Assembly: GCA_900313845.1 (NCBI GenBank)
Contig: OMTC01000101.1
Span: 1 to 6,646, forward strand
Reading direction: 5' to 3'
Source: an uncultured Prevotellaceae bacterium
Lineage (GTDB): Bacteria; Bacteroidota; Bacteroidia; Bacteroidales; Bacteroidaceae
DNA: 6,646 nt
Part shown: piece after piece, positions 1 to 4,975 of the stretch
How positions within the stretch are numbered: position 1 is the first letter of the stretch
Layout: each line of letters starts with the position of its first letter
Notes under the pieces: model-generated
Databases searched by the model: none
What the model saw: the letters and a program-made list of their open reading frames with translations, nothing else
Told to the model about the DNA's origin: nothing
Position numbers and translations under genes: made by a program

Positions 1-2
1 TC

Positions 3-107
3 AAATCCTTGAAAAAAAACATAGTACATAGAAAACGTCAAGGATTTTAAGGATTATAGGGATAAAGTTACTTGAAAAAATCCTTTTTAATCCTTTAAAT
101 CCCTGAT
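3..107. repeat. ATCC/GGAT repeats of about 9-nt period, inverted
   Basis: The non-coding region before the permease gene is built from repeats of a unit close to AATCCTTTA. On the plus strand ATCC begins at 80, 90 and 99. On the opposite strand the same unit appears as GGAT at 42-45, 51-54 and 60-63, so 41-63 and 80-106 form an imperfect inverted repeat with a short A/T-rich loop. A second, perfect 10-bp inverted repeat pairs 3-12 (AAATCCTTGA) with 38-47 (TCAAGGATTT), so two hairpins compete for the same strand. The last 18 bases (90-107) recur exactly at 2834-2851. Whether this is a dispersed intergenic repeat or a regulatory leader cannot be decided from one window. Confidence 0.75.
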
Positions 108-108
108 A

Positions 109-136
109 AAAAAGAATCTCAGAAAAAGAATCCCAG
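109..136 (+). repeat. 14-bp tandem duplication next to the permease start codon
   Basis: AAAAAGAATCTCAG (109-122) is followed immediately by AAAAAGAATCCCAG (123-136), with one difference (T119 versus C133). The second copy ends one base before the ATG at 138, so the duplication forms the whole ribosome-docking region. No GGAG-like Shine-Dalgarno sequence is present; A-rich starts of this kind are usual in Bacteroidetes. A change in copy number would alter the spacing and A content ahead of the start codon. Confidence 0.7.
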
Positions 137-137
137 A

Positions 138-2606
138 ATGAAATCCTATCTCCGTTTCTTATCCCGAAACAAAGTCTATACCTTTGTGAATGTGGTGGGA
201 CTCTCCGTGAGTCTGACCTTTGTGCTGCTCATCTTGCTCTTTGCCCATCAGGAATTGGAGCGCGATGCCTTCCATCCTGGTGTGGAACGCATCTATTCGC
301 TCACCACGATGGTTGAGGGTTTCGAAGTTCAAGGAGACAAGAGGGAGATTGAATATTGTCCCTTTTCGAAGGAATGCGTGATGGACAAGTTGCCATTCGT
401 GGAGGAAGGTTGCAATGTGTCGTTTCCCCTTGGAATGTTCCAAGTTGTCAGTCACGATAGTGTGCGCATTGAGAAAGTGACTGATGCGTATTTTGTGAGC
501 GAGAATTTCTTTGATTTCTTTGCCTTTCCACTTGCTTATGGTGACCGTGCAACGGCTTTGCGACAGCCTCATGCCATCGTCATCAGCACCAGTTTGGCGC
601 AGCGACTGTTTGGCACAGAACAGGCTGTGGGGCAAAGCATCGACATCAACGACACGCTACACTATGTGGTCAGTGCTGTGATGGAACCGTTTCGCCACAC
701 CTATCTCAACCATTACGACATCGTTTTGCCTTTGGAGCAGCAAGCCTTGGCGGAGCAGCACTTGTCGGGCGAAAAATATGAAGGAATGGTCTATCTGCGT
801 ATGCATGAGGGTGTGAAGATAGAGGAGCATGAGCAAGAAGTACAGGACGCATTGCGAGAAGCAGCAATGCAGGCAAAGGGGGAGAGGATAAGGAAGATGA
901 ATTACAACTTACGCCCTCTGCGTAGTCTTTATTTCTCGCCCGAAGTCACTGGCGCAACTCAGCACGGCAGTCTTGTGCGTGTGAAGGCAATGCTGTTGGC
1001 AGGACTGATTATCTTGCTCTTTGCCTTGATGAACTACGTGAATCTCACCGTGTCGATGAGTGGATTCCGTATGCACGAGATGGCGATGCGCCGCTTGCTG
1101 GGTGCTCATCGCTGGCGTCTCACCCTGCGCATTGTTGCAGAGTCGGTGCTGCTGTGCGCCGTGGCGATGCTCATCGGCATTGGCGGATTGCATCTGATTC
1201 TCCCACTGATGAACGAAATACTGTTCACGCAGTCGCCTCTCGATGTGGGTTCGAGTTACACGCCCGAGTTGCTTTCAGTCGGTGAACTCATGGAGGGATG
1301 GCTTCCTTTCGCAGTGGTGGCGCTGACGGTTCTGATTGGAAGCCTGGCAGGCATTGCTCCAGCCGTGGTCGCTTCGTCGGCACAACCCATCGAGGTGGTG
1401 AGAGGCACCTTCCGACGCGCCACCAAGATGCGGCTCTCCCGCTTCTTCATCATTGTTCAGCACACCATCACCATCGTGCTGATTGGGGTTTCGTTGCTGA
1501 TTTCCTTGCAGGTCCATCACATGGTGAATGCGCCGATGGGTTACGACACGGAGCATCTGATGGAGGTGCATCCCAGAACAAGAAAGGTGGATAAGGAGTT
1601 TCTTTCGGTCATGGCTAAGGAACTGAAGCAGTTGGCTTGCGTGGAGCAGGTCGGCTTTTTCTCGGAACTTCCTTGGTGGAGCAATGGTGGAGGTTCTTTT
1701 TACAACATGAGTGATGACGATACTGAAGCCGGTAAGCATAACTCGCTGGACTGTTCGCAAGAAGGATTGGAATTGTTGGGCTTGGACATGATTCATAAGT
1801 ACAACACATCGAAACATGAAGGACGGCATCATTACTTCTCGCGCAGTGCGATGGAACTCCTCAGTACTCCTATTGACGCCCGCATGGTGGGAAGACCATT
1901 TTGGACGGGAACCCCCGATGCCGATGGATCTTTCCAAATGAAACGGATGGTTCGTGTTATCGACAGTGTGGCAGTGGCAGGCGTGTTTGAGGATATGCGT
2001 TGGGGAACGGTTTTGCAGGACCAATATCCAACGGAGATTTATGTTGGCGACTCAGATCAGTTTTATGAAGTGGTGGTTCGCTTCAAAGGTGACCCCGAGG
2101 AGGCAAAGCAACAAGTGCGTGAGGTGTATCGGAAAGTGAAAGGGGAGGAATATATGGATGTGTACCCGAACGTGATGCGCCCTTGCGAATACATAGCCCT
2201 GCACTTCGTGGAGGAAACTCAGCTCATGCGTCTCATCCTCATCTTCACGGCAGTGGCACTGCTGATTTCCTTGCTCGGCCTCGTTGCCATGAGCACGTAC
2301 TACATTCAGCAGCGTCGGCGTGAGATAGCCGTGCGGAAGGTGTTTGGTTCGAAGAGCCGACAGGTGCTCATCCGCTTGGTGCGCTTGTTCATGCTCTATG
2401 TGGGCATCGCCGCCATCATCGCCATCCCAATCATCTACTACATTGGCAACGACTGGCTTTCGCAGTTCAGTTACCGCATCAGCCTCTCGTGGTGGATTTA
2501 TGCCCTCGCCATCTTCATCACCGCCCTCGCTTCCTTCCTCGCCGTCATCCTCCAAAGCTGGCACGCCGCCAACGCCAATCCAGTGGAGAGCATCAAGCAA
2601 GAATAA
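138..2606 (+). CDS. ABC transporter permease, MacB/FtsX type (8 helices)
   Basis: An 822-residue inner-membrane protein of the MacB_PCD/FtsX permease family, whose members act with a separate ATPase to expel compounds or move lipoproteins and peptides. It starts with a membrane-proximal segment (residues 1-12) and helix 1 (about 13-37). A large periplasmic domain follows (about 40-280), then helices at about 282-305, 332-357 and 389-412 (first FtsX domain), helix 434-457, a second periplasmic domain (about 460-695), and helices at about 697-721, 748-770 and 784-806 (second FtsX domain). The cytoplasmic loop motifs EMAMRRLLGAHRWRL (314-328) and RRREIAVRKVFGS (726-738) are the typical FtsX coupling segments that contact the ATPase. 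Length and the duplicated layout fit the Bacteroidetes form, roughly twice MacB-core size. No ATPase or membrane-fusion gene lies nearby on the visible side, so its partner must be upstream of the window or elsewhere. The substrate cannot be assigned. The ATG at 138 is preferred because the conserved N-terminal segment (KSYLRFLSRNKVYTFVNVVGLS) begins right after it. Confidence 0.93.
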   Translation: MKSYLRFLSRNKVYTFVNVVGLSVSLTFVLLILLFAHQELERDAFHPGVERIYSLTTMVEGFEVQGDKREIEYCPFSKECVMDKLPFVEEGCNVSFPLGMFQVVSHDSVRIEKVTDAYFVSENFFDFFAFPLAYGDRATALRQPHAIVISTSLAQRLFGTEQAVGQSIDINDTLHYVVSAVMEPFRHTYLNHYDIVLPLEQQALAEQHLSGEKYEGMVYLRMHEGVKIEEHEQEVQDALREAAMQAKGERIRKMNYNLRPLRSLYFSPEVTGATQHGSLVRVKAMLLAGLIILLFALMNYVNLTVSMSGFRMHEMAMRRLLGAHRWRLTLRIVAESVLLCAVAMLIGIGGLHLILPLMNEILFTQSPLDVGSSYTPELLSVGELMEGWLPFAVVALTVLIGSLAGIAPAVVASSAQPIEVVRGTFRRATKMRLSRFFIIVQHTITIVLIGVSLLISLQVHHMVNAPMGYDTEHLMEVHPRTRKVDKEFLSVMAKELKQLACVEQVGFFSELPWWSNGGGSFYNMSDDDTEAGKHNSLDCSQEGLELLGLDMIHKYNTSKHEGRHHYFSRSAMELLSTPIDARMVGRPFWTGTPDADGSFQMKRMVRVIDSVAVAGVFEDMRWGTVLQDQYPTEIYVGDSDQFYEVVVRFKGDPEEAKQQVREVYRKVKGEEYMDVYPNVMRPCEYIALHFVEETQLMRLILIFTAVALLISLLGLVAMSTYYIQQRRREIAVRKVFGSKSRQVLIRLVRLFMLYVGIAAIIAIPIIYYIGNDWLSQFSYRISLSWWIYALAIFITALASFLAVILQSWHAANANPVESIKQE

Positions 2607-2624
2607 AAGGGACCCTCCCCCTTA

Positions 2625-2645
2625 CCCCTCCCTGTGAGGGAGGGG
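2625..2645. repeat. 9-bp perfect hairpin after the permease gene
   Basis: CCCCTCCCT (2625-2633), loop GTG (2634-2636), AGGGAGGGG (2637-2645). It starts 18 bases after the permease stop codon and is very GC-rich. No T-run follows on the plus strand (AGTAGAATGAGG instead), so it is not a standard intrinsic terminator. It could protect the 3' end of the permease mRNA, or be a dispersed palindromic element. Confidence 0.6.
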
Positions 2646-2670
2646 AGTAGAATGAGGACAAATCGTTTCC

Positions 2671-2710
2671 GTTATCGTCTTCGTTGCCGTCTTCGTTGCC
2701 ATCTTCGTTG
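2671..2710 (+). repeat. 12-bp tandem repeat, about 3.3 copies
   Basis: Units GTTATCGTCTTC (2671-2682), GTTGCCGTCTTC (2683-2694) and GTTGCCATCTTC (2695-2706), then a partial GTTG (2707-2710). Units differ by one to three bases. No open frame that looks like a gene runs through it, so it reads as a non-coding minisatellite. Confidence 0.7.
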
Positions 2711-2731
2711 AAAAAATTCCCCCGTTTCTCC

Positions 2732-2755
2732 GTAAGCTTCGGCTCTGCCGAAGCC
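2732..2755. repeat. REP-like palindrome, copy 1
   Basis: A 24-base element beginning GTAAGCTTCGGC. The stem arms GCTTCGGC (2736-2743) and GCCGAAGC (2747-2754) pair perfectly across a TCT loop. The same 24 bases recur 43 positions downstream. Short size, palindromy and close direct repetition resemble REP elements. After the stem comes only CTTTCATGC, a poor T-tract. Confidence 0.7.
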
Positions 2756-2774
2756 TTTCATGCTTCTTTTCTCA

Positions 2775-2798
2775 GTAAGCTTCGGCTCTGCCGAAGCC
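2775..2798. repeat. REP-like palindrome, copy 2
   Basis: Identical to the 24 bases at 2732-2755. Stem arms are GCTTCGGC (2779-2786) and GCCGAAGC (2790-2797), loop TCT. Here the stem is followed by CCTTCTTCGTTTTTC, so this copy could act as a weak intrinsic terminator for plus-strand transcription leaving the permease gene. Confidence 0.7.
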
Positions 2799-2816
2799 CT
2801 TCTTCGTTTTTCATTC

Positions 2817-2851
2817 ATCCTTTCATCCTTTATATCCTTTAAATCCCTGAT
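2817..2851 (+). repeat. ATCC repeat, second copy
   Basis: ATCC begins at 2817, 2825, 2834 and 2843, spacings 8, 9 and 9. The final 18 bases ATCCTTTAAATCCCTGAT (2834-2851) are identical to 90-107 and in the same orientation, so the permease gene is flanked by direct copies about 2.74 kb apart. No inverted GGAT partner is present here, unlike the first copy. Confidence 0.75.
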
Positions 2852-2852
2852 T

Positions 2853-2886
2853 TAAGTTAGTTAGATAATTAAGTTAGTTAGATAAT
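2853..2886 (+). repeat. Perfect 17-bp tandem duplication
   Basis: TAAGTTAGTTAGATAAT occupies 2853-2869 and again 2870-2886 with no mismatch and no gap. Each copy also contains GTTAGTTAG, a 4-bp sub-repeat. It lies between the ATCC repeat and the palindrome GAGCGCTC (2888-2895). Perfect identity suggests a recent duplication by replication slippage. Confidence 0.8.
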
Positions 2887-2897
2887 AGAGCGCTCAG

Positions 2898-2932
2898 CCC
2901 GTCATAGTCCGCGAGGATAGTGACGGGATTTT
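2898..2932 (+). terminator. Strong hairpin with GCGA tetraloop, terminator-like
   Basis: CCCGTCATAGTCC (2898-2910) pairs with GGATAGTGACGGG (2915-2927) around the loop GCGA (2911-2914), a GNRA-type tetraloop. In RNA, 12 of 13 positions pair, counting two G-U pairs, with a single A-A mismatch. ATTTT follows at 2928-2932, which makes a plus-strand terminator possible although the U-tract is short. The base GGATTTT (2926-2932) can instead pair with AAAATCC (2947-2953), giving an alternative fold. It lies upstream of the predicted promoter of the next gene, so it is more likely to end transcripts arriving from the left than to act in the transporter leader. Confidence 0.5.
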
Positions 2933-2956
2933 GTGCCTAATGTTTGAAAATCCGAT

Positions 2957-2992
2957 AAAAAAGTGTTCTGATTTTTTCTTGTTCACTTTTTT
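2957..2992. promoter_or_regulatory. 9-bp inverted repeat overlapping the promoter
   Basis: AAAAAAGTG (2957-2965) and CACTTTTTT (2984-2992) are perfect inverted copies separated by 18 bases. The right arm sits directly before the -7 element at 2997-3004 and the pair spans the -33 region, a place where a dimeric regulator would control the transporter gene. Low sequence complexity means chance is a real alternative. Confidence 0.3.
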
Positions 2993-3004
2993 GGTGTATA
3001 TTTG
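2972..3004 (+). promoter_or_regulatory. Bacteroidetes-type promoter for the EamA transporter
   Basis: TATATTTG at 2997-3004 matches the Bacteroidetes -7 consensus TAnnTTTG exactly. Nineteen bases upstream, a run of six T (2972-2977) stands in for the -33 TTTG element, only a partial match. Transcription would begin near 3011 and leave a leader of about 80 bases before the ATG at 3090. Confidence 0.55.
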
Positions 3005-3066
3005 CATGTTGGCTTGTTGGAGTTGGAAAATGAAACGATGTGACTGACACAAGCATGGAGGGCTGA

Positions 3067-3093
3067 ATGGTTTTAGAACAGTTTTTTCAATGA
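3067..3093 (+). other. 8-codon upstream ORF overlapping the transporter start
   Basis: ATG at 3067 opens the frame M-V-L-E-Q-F-F-Q and stops at TGA 3091-3093. This stop overlaps the transporter start codon in an ATGA arrangement (3090-3093), the classic geometry for translational coupling. Two other mini-frames precede it in the leader: MKRCD (3030-3047) and MEG (3055-3066, whose TGA directly abuts this ATG). No ribosome-binding evidence supports translation, so this is a structural observation only. Confidence 0.3.
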
Positions 3094-3971
3094 AGAATTT
3101 TGCATATCATTTGCTTGCCATCGCTACGATTGCGATTTGGGGTGTTACTTTTGTGAATACCAAGGTGCTGCTTCATGCGGGCTTGGACCCTCTTGAAATC
3201 TTTGTGCTGAGATTCGCCATTGCTTATCTTTGTATCCTTGCCTTCTCGCGTGGTAAACTGAAGAGCAAGTCGTGGAAGGACGAACTGTTGTTTGTGGTGC
3301 TGGGTATCGTGGGTGGAAGTCTTTATTTTCTTGCAGAAAACGAAGCCATTGGCATTTCGTATGTCAATAACGTGGCATTTATTGTCTGCACGGCTCCACT
3401 GATTACGATGCTGCTGGGCTTGCTGTTTGTGAAGGACATCAAAGCCACCCCTCCGCTCATCATCGGTTCCGTGATTGCATTGATTGGTGTGGGTGTGGTG
3501 ATTTACAATGGTAAGTTTGTGCTGCGCCTCAATCCCAAAGGCGACTTGCTGGCACTCACTGCCGCGCTTTCGTGGGCACTTTACAGTTTGATTATCAAGA
3601 AGATTTCGCTTCGTTATGGTGCAGTGTTTATCACACGCAAGGTGTTCTTTTATGGACTCCTCACAGCGCTGCCCGTGTTTCTGTTTCGTCCGTGGTCGTT
3701 TCCTGTGGAGGGATTTGCACGTCCTGAAGTGTGGATGAACCTCGTTTTCCTTGCTGTGATAGCCTCCTTTGCCTGCTTCTTCTTTTGGAGTGTGGCAGTG
3801 TCGAAAATCGGTGTGATGCAAACTTCCAACTATATCTATCTTAACCCTGTCACGACGGTCATCGCCAGTGCTTTGGTGCTGGACGAACCCATGACTCCCA
3901 TGGCATACATAGGCAGTGCCCTCATCCTTGCAGGTGTCTTTGTTGCCAATAAGTTGGAAGTGCGAAGATGA
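3090..3971 (+). CDS. EamA/DMT-family membrane transporter
   Basis: A 293-residue integral membrane protein of the drug/metabolite transporter superfamily, EamA type, whose known members export amino acids, metabolites or drugs across the inner membrane. Length is typical (about 290-310). Ten hydrophobic helices can be read, arranged as two homologous halves, about residues 7-138 and 150-287. Family hallmarks are the first-helix pattern AIWGVTFVNTKVLL, the start of the second half ALSWALYSLIIKK, and the last two helices LNPVTTVIASALVLDEP and IGSALILAGVFVANK. The short basic tail KLEVRR follows. The gene has its own predicted promoter and ends 54 bases before rubrerythrin in the same direction, so partial co-transcription is possible. 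The substrate cannot be inferred from sequence. The ATG at 3090 is chosen because the first helix starts a few residues later and no in-frame upstream start exists. Confidence 0.93.
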   Translation: MKNFAYHLLAIATIAIWGVTFVNTKVLLHAGLDPLEIFVLRFAIAYLCILAFSRGKLKSKSWKDELLFVVLGIVGGSLYFLAENEAIGISYVNNVAFIVCTAPLITMLLGLLFVKDIKATPPLIIGSVIALIGVGVVIYNGKFVLRLNPKGDLLALTAALSWALYSLIIKKISLRYGAVFITRKVFFYGLLTALPVFLFRPWSFPVEGFARPEVWMNLVFLAVIASFACFFFWSVAVSKIGVMQTSNYIYLNPVTTVIASALVLDEPMTPMAYIGSALILAGVFVANKLEVRR

Positions 3972-4025
3972 GAAAGTTTAGCGTTAAGTATAAATGATTA
4001 CTACTAACAATTAAATCAAAGAAAC

Positions 4026-4571
4026 ATGGAAAAGAAAACTAAGTATGCTGGCACCCAGACAGAGAAGAATCTGGAGGCAGCTTTTGCAGGTGAGTCAATG
4101 GCTCGTAACAAGTACACGTATTTTGCATCGAAGGCAAAGAAAGAGGGTTTTGAGCAGATTGCAGCTCTCTTCCTGAAGACCGCCGACAACGAGAAGGAAC
4201 ATGCCAAGTTATGGTTCAAGGAACTCAACGGCATAGGCGACACCGCTGAGAACTTGGGTGCTGCTGCCGATGGCGAGAACTACGAATGGACAGACATGTA
4301 CGAGGGTTTTGCCAAGACTGCCGAGGAAGAAGGTTTCAAGGAATTGGCTGCTAAGTTCCGCATGGTGGCTGCCATCGAGAAGCATCACGAGGAGCGCTAT
4401 CGTGCCTTGCTGAAGAATGTGGAAACAGCAGAGGTGTTCAAGAAATCATCAGTGAAAGTATGGGAATGCCGCAACTGCGGACATCTCGTAGTGGGCGAGG
4501 AAGCTCCTGAAATCTGCCCTGTTTGTGCACATCCACAGGCTTACTTCGAAATCCATCAGGAGAACTATTAG
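4026..4571 (+). CDS. rbr: Rubrerythrin (diiron peroxidase with rubredoxin domain)
   Basis: A 181-residue cytoplasmic protein that reduces hydrogen peroxide to water, protecting anaerobes from oxidative stress. The N-terminal ferritin-like four-helix domain (about 8-132) carries the diiron ligands: Glu23 in FAGESMAR, Glu56 and His59 in DNEKEH, Glu87 in YEWTDMY, and Glu118 with His121 in IEKHH. The C-terminal rubredoxin-like domain (about 144-176) has the two cysteine pairs C148-x2-C151 and C164-x2-C167 that hold a single iron, in WECRNCGH and ICPVCAHP. At the position where Desulfovibrio rubrerythrin has the extra switching glutamate Glu97, this protein has Asp90. It is shorter than the classic ~190-residue form because the loop between helices B and C is compact, as in a short subclass common in anaerobes. 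The start is preceded by CAAAGAAAC, A-rich with no Shine-Dalgarno. A possible weak promoter (TAGCGTTA, 3979-3986) lies in the 54-base gap after the transporter gene. Confidence 0.96.
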   Translation: MEKKTKYAGTQTEKNLEAAFAGESMARNKYTYFASKAKKEGFEQIAALFLKTADNEKEHAKLWFKELNGIGDTAENLGAAADGENYEWTDMYEGFAKTAEEEGFKELAAKFRMVAAIEKHHEERYRALLKNVETAEVFKKSSVKVWECRNCGHLVVGEEAPEICPVCAHPQAYFEIHQENY

Positions 4572-4577
4572 GTTATC

Positions 4578-4661
4578 AATGAAGAATGAAGAATGAAAAT
4601 TACTCATTTCCTAAGCAGAGTAAAACTCATTCTTCATTCTTCATTTTTCATTCTTCATTTT
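4578..4661. terminator. Bidirectional terminator-like inverted repeat of heptamers
   Basis: AATGAAGAATGAAGAATGA (4578-4596) is a perfect 19-bp inverted copy of 4627-4645. Inside it, TTACTC (4600-4605) pairs with GAGTAA (4618-4623) after a small internal loop, giving a 25-bp stem in total. The right side continues as five tandem heptamers, TCATTCT or TCATTTT, from 4627 to 4661, ending where the STAS stop codon begins. The left side has three heptamers of AATGAAG/AATGAAA (4578-4598). It begins 7 bases after the rubrerythrin stop, between convergent genes, and the T-rich right flank supports plus-strand termination. The stem is A/T-rich, so termination strength is uncertain. Confidence 0.6.
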
Positions 4662-4662
4662 C

Positions 4663-4962
4663 TCATTCTATCACAAACACGCTGTCGAGGTTCGTCATTC
4701 TTAGTACATCGTTGACTGCGACATTCACTCCCCTCATCCGCAGAGTGCCATTGTTGCTTTGAGCCTTTTTGTAGAGAGTCATAAGTGAACGCAGTCCTGC
4801 ACTACTCACGTATTCCAGTTCGTTGCAGTCGATGATGATGTCGCCGCTGTTGTAGGCTTCCTCCACTTTAGGAAGGAAAATAGGTGACGTGATCGAGTCG
4901 AGTCGTCCCACGATTGAAAGGCTCAATGCCTTTTCATTGCATTCATTGATTTTTATTTCCAT
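4663..4962 (-). CDS. STAS-domain anti-sigma factor antagonist-like protein
   Basis: A 99-residue single-domain protein of the SpoIIAA/RsbV family. In partner switching, such proteins are inactivated by a serine kinase (RsbW/SpoIIAB type) and reactivated by a PP2C phosphatase; the unphosphorylated form binds the kinase. The whole length is one STAS fold: an early strand LSLSIVGRLDS (13-23), then IIIDCNELEYVSSAGLRSL (42-60), then the C-terminal strand/helix region. By alignment to the SpoIIAA motif DSSGL, Ser54 in YVSSAGL is the probable phosphorylation site; Ser53 replaces the usual Asp and Ala55 the second Ser. The gene is second in an operon, 13 bases after the phosphatase/kinase stop, which makes that protein its likely enzyme. 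There is no Shine-Dalgarno; the start is preceded by an A/T-rich stretch. Which downstream protein is controlled is unknown. Confidence 0.88.
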   Translation of the reverse strand: MEIKINECNEKALSLSIVGRLDSITSPIFLPKVEEAYNSGDIIIDCNELEYVSSAGLRSLMTLYKKAQSNNGTLRMRGVNVAVNDVLRMTNLDSVFVIE

Positions 4963-4975
4963 GATTGTTTATGAA

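Noticed and set aside
1275..2024. 249-codon open frame on the minus strand inside the permease gene
   Set aside because: It lies wholly antisense to a well-supported gene. Its translation is His/Arg/Ser-rich with no recognisable domain or membrane segment.
2625..2645. Hairpin after the permease as an intrinsic terminator
   Set aside because: The stem is strong, but no T-run follows on the plus strand, so it is listed as a repeat instead.
2671..2710. Tandem repeats as a CRISPR array
   Set aside because: The 12-bp units are directly adjacent with no spacers, the array is only about three units long, and no cas gene is in the window.
2898..2927. tRNA or other stable RNA gene
   Set aside because: There is a single hairpin only, with no cloverleaf, no T-loop consensus and no CCA end.
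3224..3231. TATCTTTG, a match to the Bacteroidetes -7 consensus
   Set aside because: It lies inside the EamA coding sequence with no gene start suitably downstream; a chance match.
3087..3821. 244-codon minus-strand open frame antisense to the EamA gene
   Set aside because: Composition is rich in His, Lys, Gln and Thr, as expected when hydrophobic codons are read backwards. The plus strand gives a complete, typical transporter.
3957..3986. Promoter for rubrerythrin, TAGCGTTA at 3979-3986 with TTG at 3954-3956
   Set aside because: The -7 box has only 6 of 8 consensus positions counting the free ones, and such matches are common by chance. It is mentioned under the gene but not called as a feature.
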